Source of the DNA: a virus
Direction: 5' to 3' (one strand)
DNA length: 64,000 nt
Virus record (IMG/VR): IMGVR_UViG_3300031951_000035
Coordinates: 62,001 to 126,000 of that record
Every line of letters begins with the position of its first letter. The stretch's first letter is position 1. The notes beneath the pieces are model-generated. The model was not told where the DNA came from. It made no database searches and saw only the letters and a list, made by a program, of their open reading frames with translations. Positions 63,206 through 64,000 of this stretch are shown here, piece after piece. The position numbers were made by a program, and so were the translations under genes.

Positions 63206-64000
63206 TTGGAACATATAAACAGTTTAATATCGGGCATCTCTGTATTTAGACTAAGGAAGGAATATATCTACATTCGTCCATTTTCCGCAGAAGATAAAAC
63301 TTTTGCGGATTTTTTTTCGCAAGAACAGTATGACGATGCATTAATAGATGGAGTATGGACCCAAAAAGATGCAGAAGATCATTTAATATCAATAGGATAT
63401 CTATCTAAAACAAATGGGGAAGATATTAAAGAGATTGAAAAGAATATTGAAAATATGAAAGCGGATTACTTTAATCACTTTTATAATTCAACAACAAGAC
63501 AATATATCAAAACAAATATCGAAAAACAATATCAGAGACATACTGAACTTTACAATAAACAATATATATTTTATGATAAAACTTGTGAGTATCTCAAACG
63601 TTATTCGTTTTTATCATACCTAATACAAAAAAATTCATTCTTTCAAAATGGAGATCTAGCATCTAATATAATACCAACTCAAATACTATATAATAAGTAC
63701 ATAGAGTGTATTAATGTCTTAAGCAGTTTAGCAAGAGATGTTGCCAAAAGTGATGAATGGAAAAACAAATGGTTTTCTTTAAAAGAAGGAGTATTTGAGA
63801 ATAAACTATCTTCATTAACGGATGCCCAATTATCAGTTGTATCATGGTCTAACTATTATGACAGCGTTTATCAATCTATGGATAAACCATCGGATGAAAT
63901 AATAGAAGATAATATAGCACTAGATGGATGGTCAATCGTTCAAAGAAGAAAGAGGGCGGAAGAAGATAAGAAGAGAAATGCCGAAAAGATGTTGCCCGAA
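63206..64000 (+). CDS. Hypothetical protein, partial (right edge)
   Basis: An open frame runs to the edge; start assumed at TTG 63206 (SD AGGA), no ATG is near. Contains VFRLRKEYIYIRPFSAEDKT, FFSQEQYDDALIDGVWTQK, then helices and IVQRRKRAEEDKKRNAEK. Its place after the tail tube fits a tail-assembly chaperone, which is only a guess. Confidence 0.6.
   Translation, partial: MEHINSLISGISVFRLRKEYIYIRPFSAEDKTFADFFSQEQYDDALIDGVWTQKDAEDHLISIGYLSKTNGEDIKEIEKNIENMKADYFNHFYNSTTRQYIKTNIEKQYQRHTELYNKQYIFYDKTCEYLKRYSFLSYLIQKNSFFQNGDLASNIIPTQILYNKYIECINVLSSLARDVAKSDEWKNKWFSLKEGVFENKLSSLTDAQLSVVSWSNYYDSVYQSMDKPSDEIIEDNIALDGWSIVQRRKRAEEDKKRNAEKMLPE

Overview
The window reads as a piece of a large double-stranded DNA tailed-phage genome (Caudoviricetes). 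It carries terminase large subunit, portal, protease/scaffold, major capsid, neck and tail-tube genes, RIIA/RIIB homologues, five tRNAs and dozens of tightly packed small genes of unknown role. The host cannot be named. A Gram-negative host is plausible because the phage carries sugar-nucleotide genes (UDP-galactopyranose mutase, GDP-mannose dehydratase), a lipobox protein and many close matches to sigma-54 promoters, but this is inference.

Layout. From 1 to about 40.55 kb every convincing gene is on the minus strand. From 40.63 kb to the right edge every gene is on the plus strand. The minus half has three textures. (i) 1-8.7 kb: very short AT-rich genes chained by ATGA or TAATG overlaps, few promoters, several duplicated genes. 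(ii) 8.7-25 kb: tRNA-Arg, tRNA-Leu and tRNA-Ser, two nucleoside deoxyribosyltransferase-like proteins, a deaminase-fold protein, a SLOG-type protein, rIIB-rIIA, and a surface-sugar pair (glf plus a glycosyltransferase-like gene). (iii) 25-40 kb: visibly more GC-rich, mostly one to a few small genes per promoter, with GC-rich hairpins, tRNA-Lys, tRNA-Glu, a DUF932 protein and a Gp88-like protein.

Regulatory texture. I count 25 minus-strand sites of the form TTGAC/TTGCA - 15 to 17 nt - TAGAAT/TATAAT, nearly all just upstream of a gene. Ten of them carry CGATA in the spacer. Between 27.3 and 39.9 kb the intergenic gaps also hold repeated blocks: 15 matches to TGGCACG-N4-TTGC (GG and GC exactly 10 nt apart; 10 on plus, 5 on minus), six copies of a hairpin with core CCAAAG and one compensatory base-pair change, and about nine copies of the dyad TGCCATTTTGGCA. 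The features do not explain this system, and it is the most interesting thing in the window.

The plus half starts at 40.6 kb with a short ORF overlapping a sigma-70-like gene, which is a candidate late-transcription factor. Then come a terminase-small-like protein, HNH endonucleases, gmd, an ERCC4-type nuclease, a ClpP-like protease, and the terminase large subunit interrupted in its P-loop by a LAGLIDADG intein. The structural genes follow: portal, protease-scaffold fusion, decoration-like protein, capsid, a strong terminator, fibre and DUF285-repeat adhesin genes, neck proteins, tail tube, and a partial gene at the edge. Three free HNH genes and the intein lie within 40-46.7 kb, so mobile endonucleases cluster around the early/late boundary and the packaging genes.
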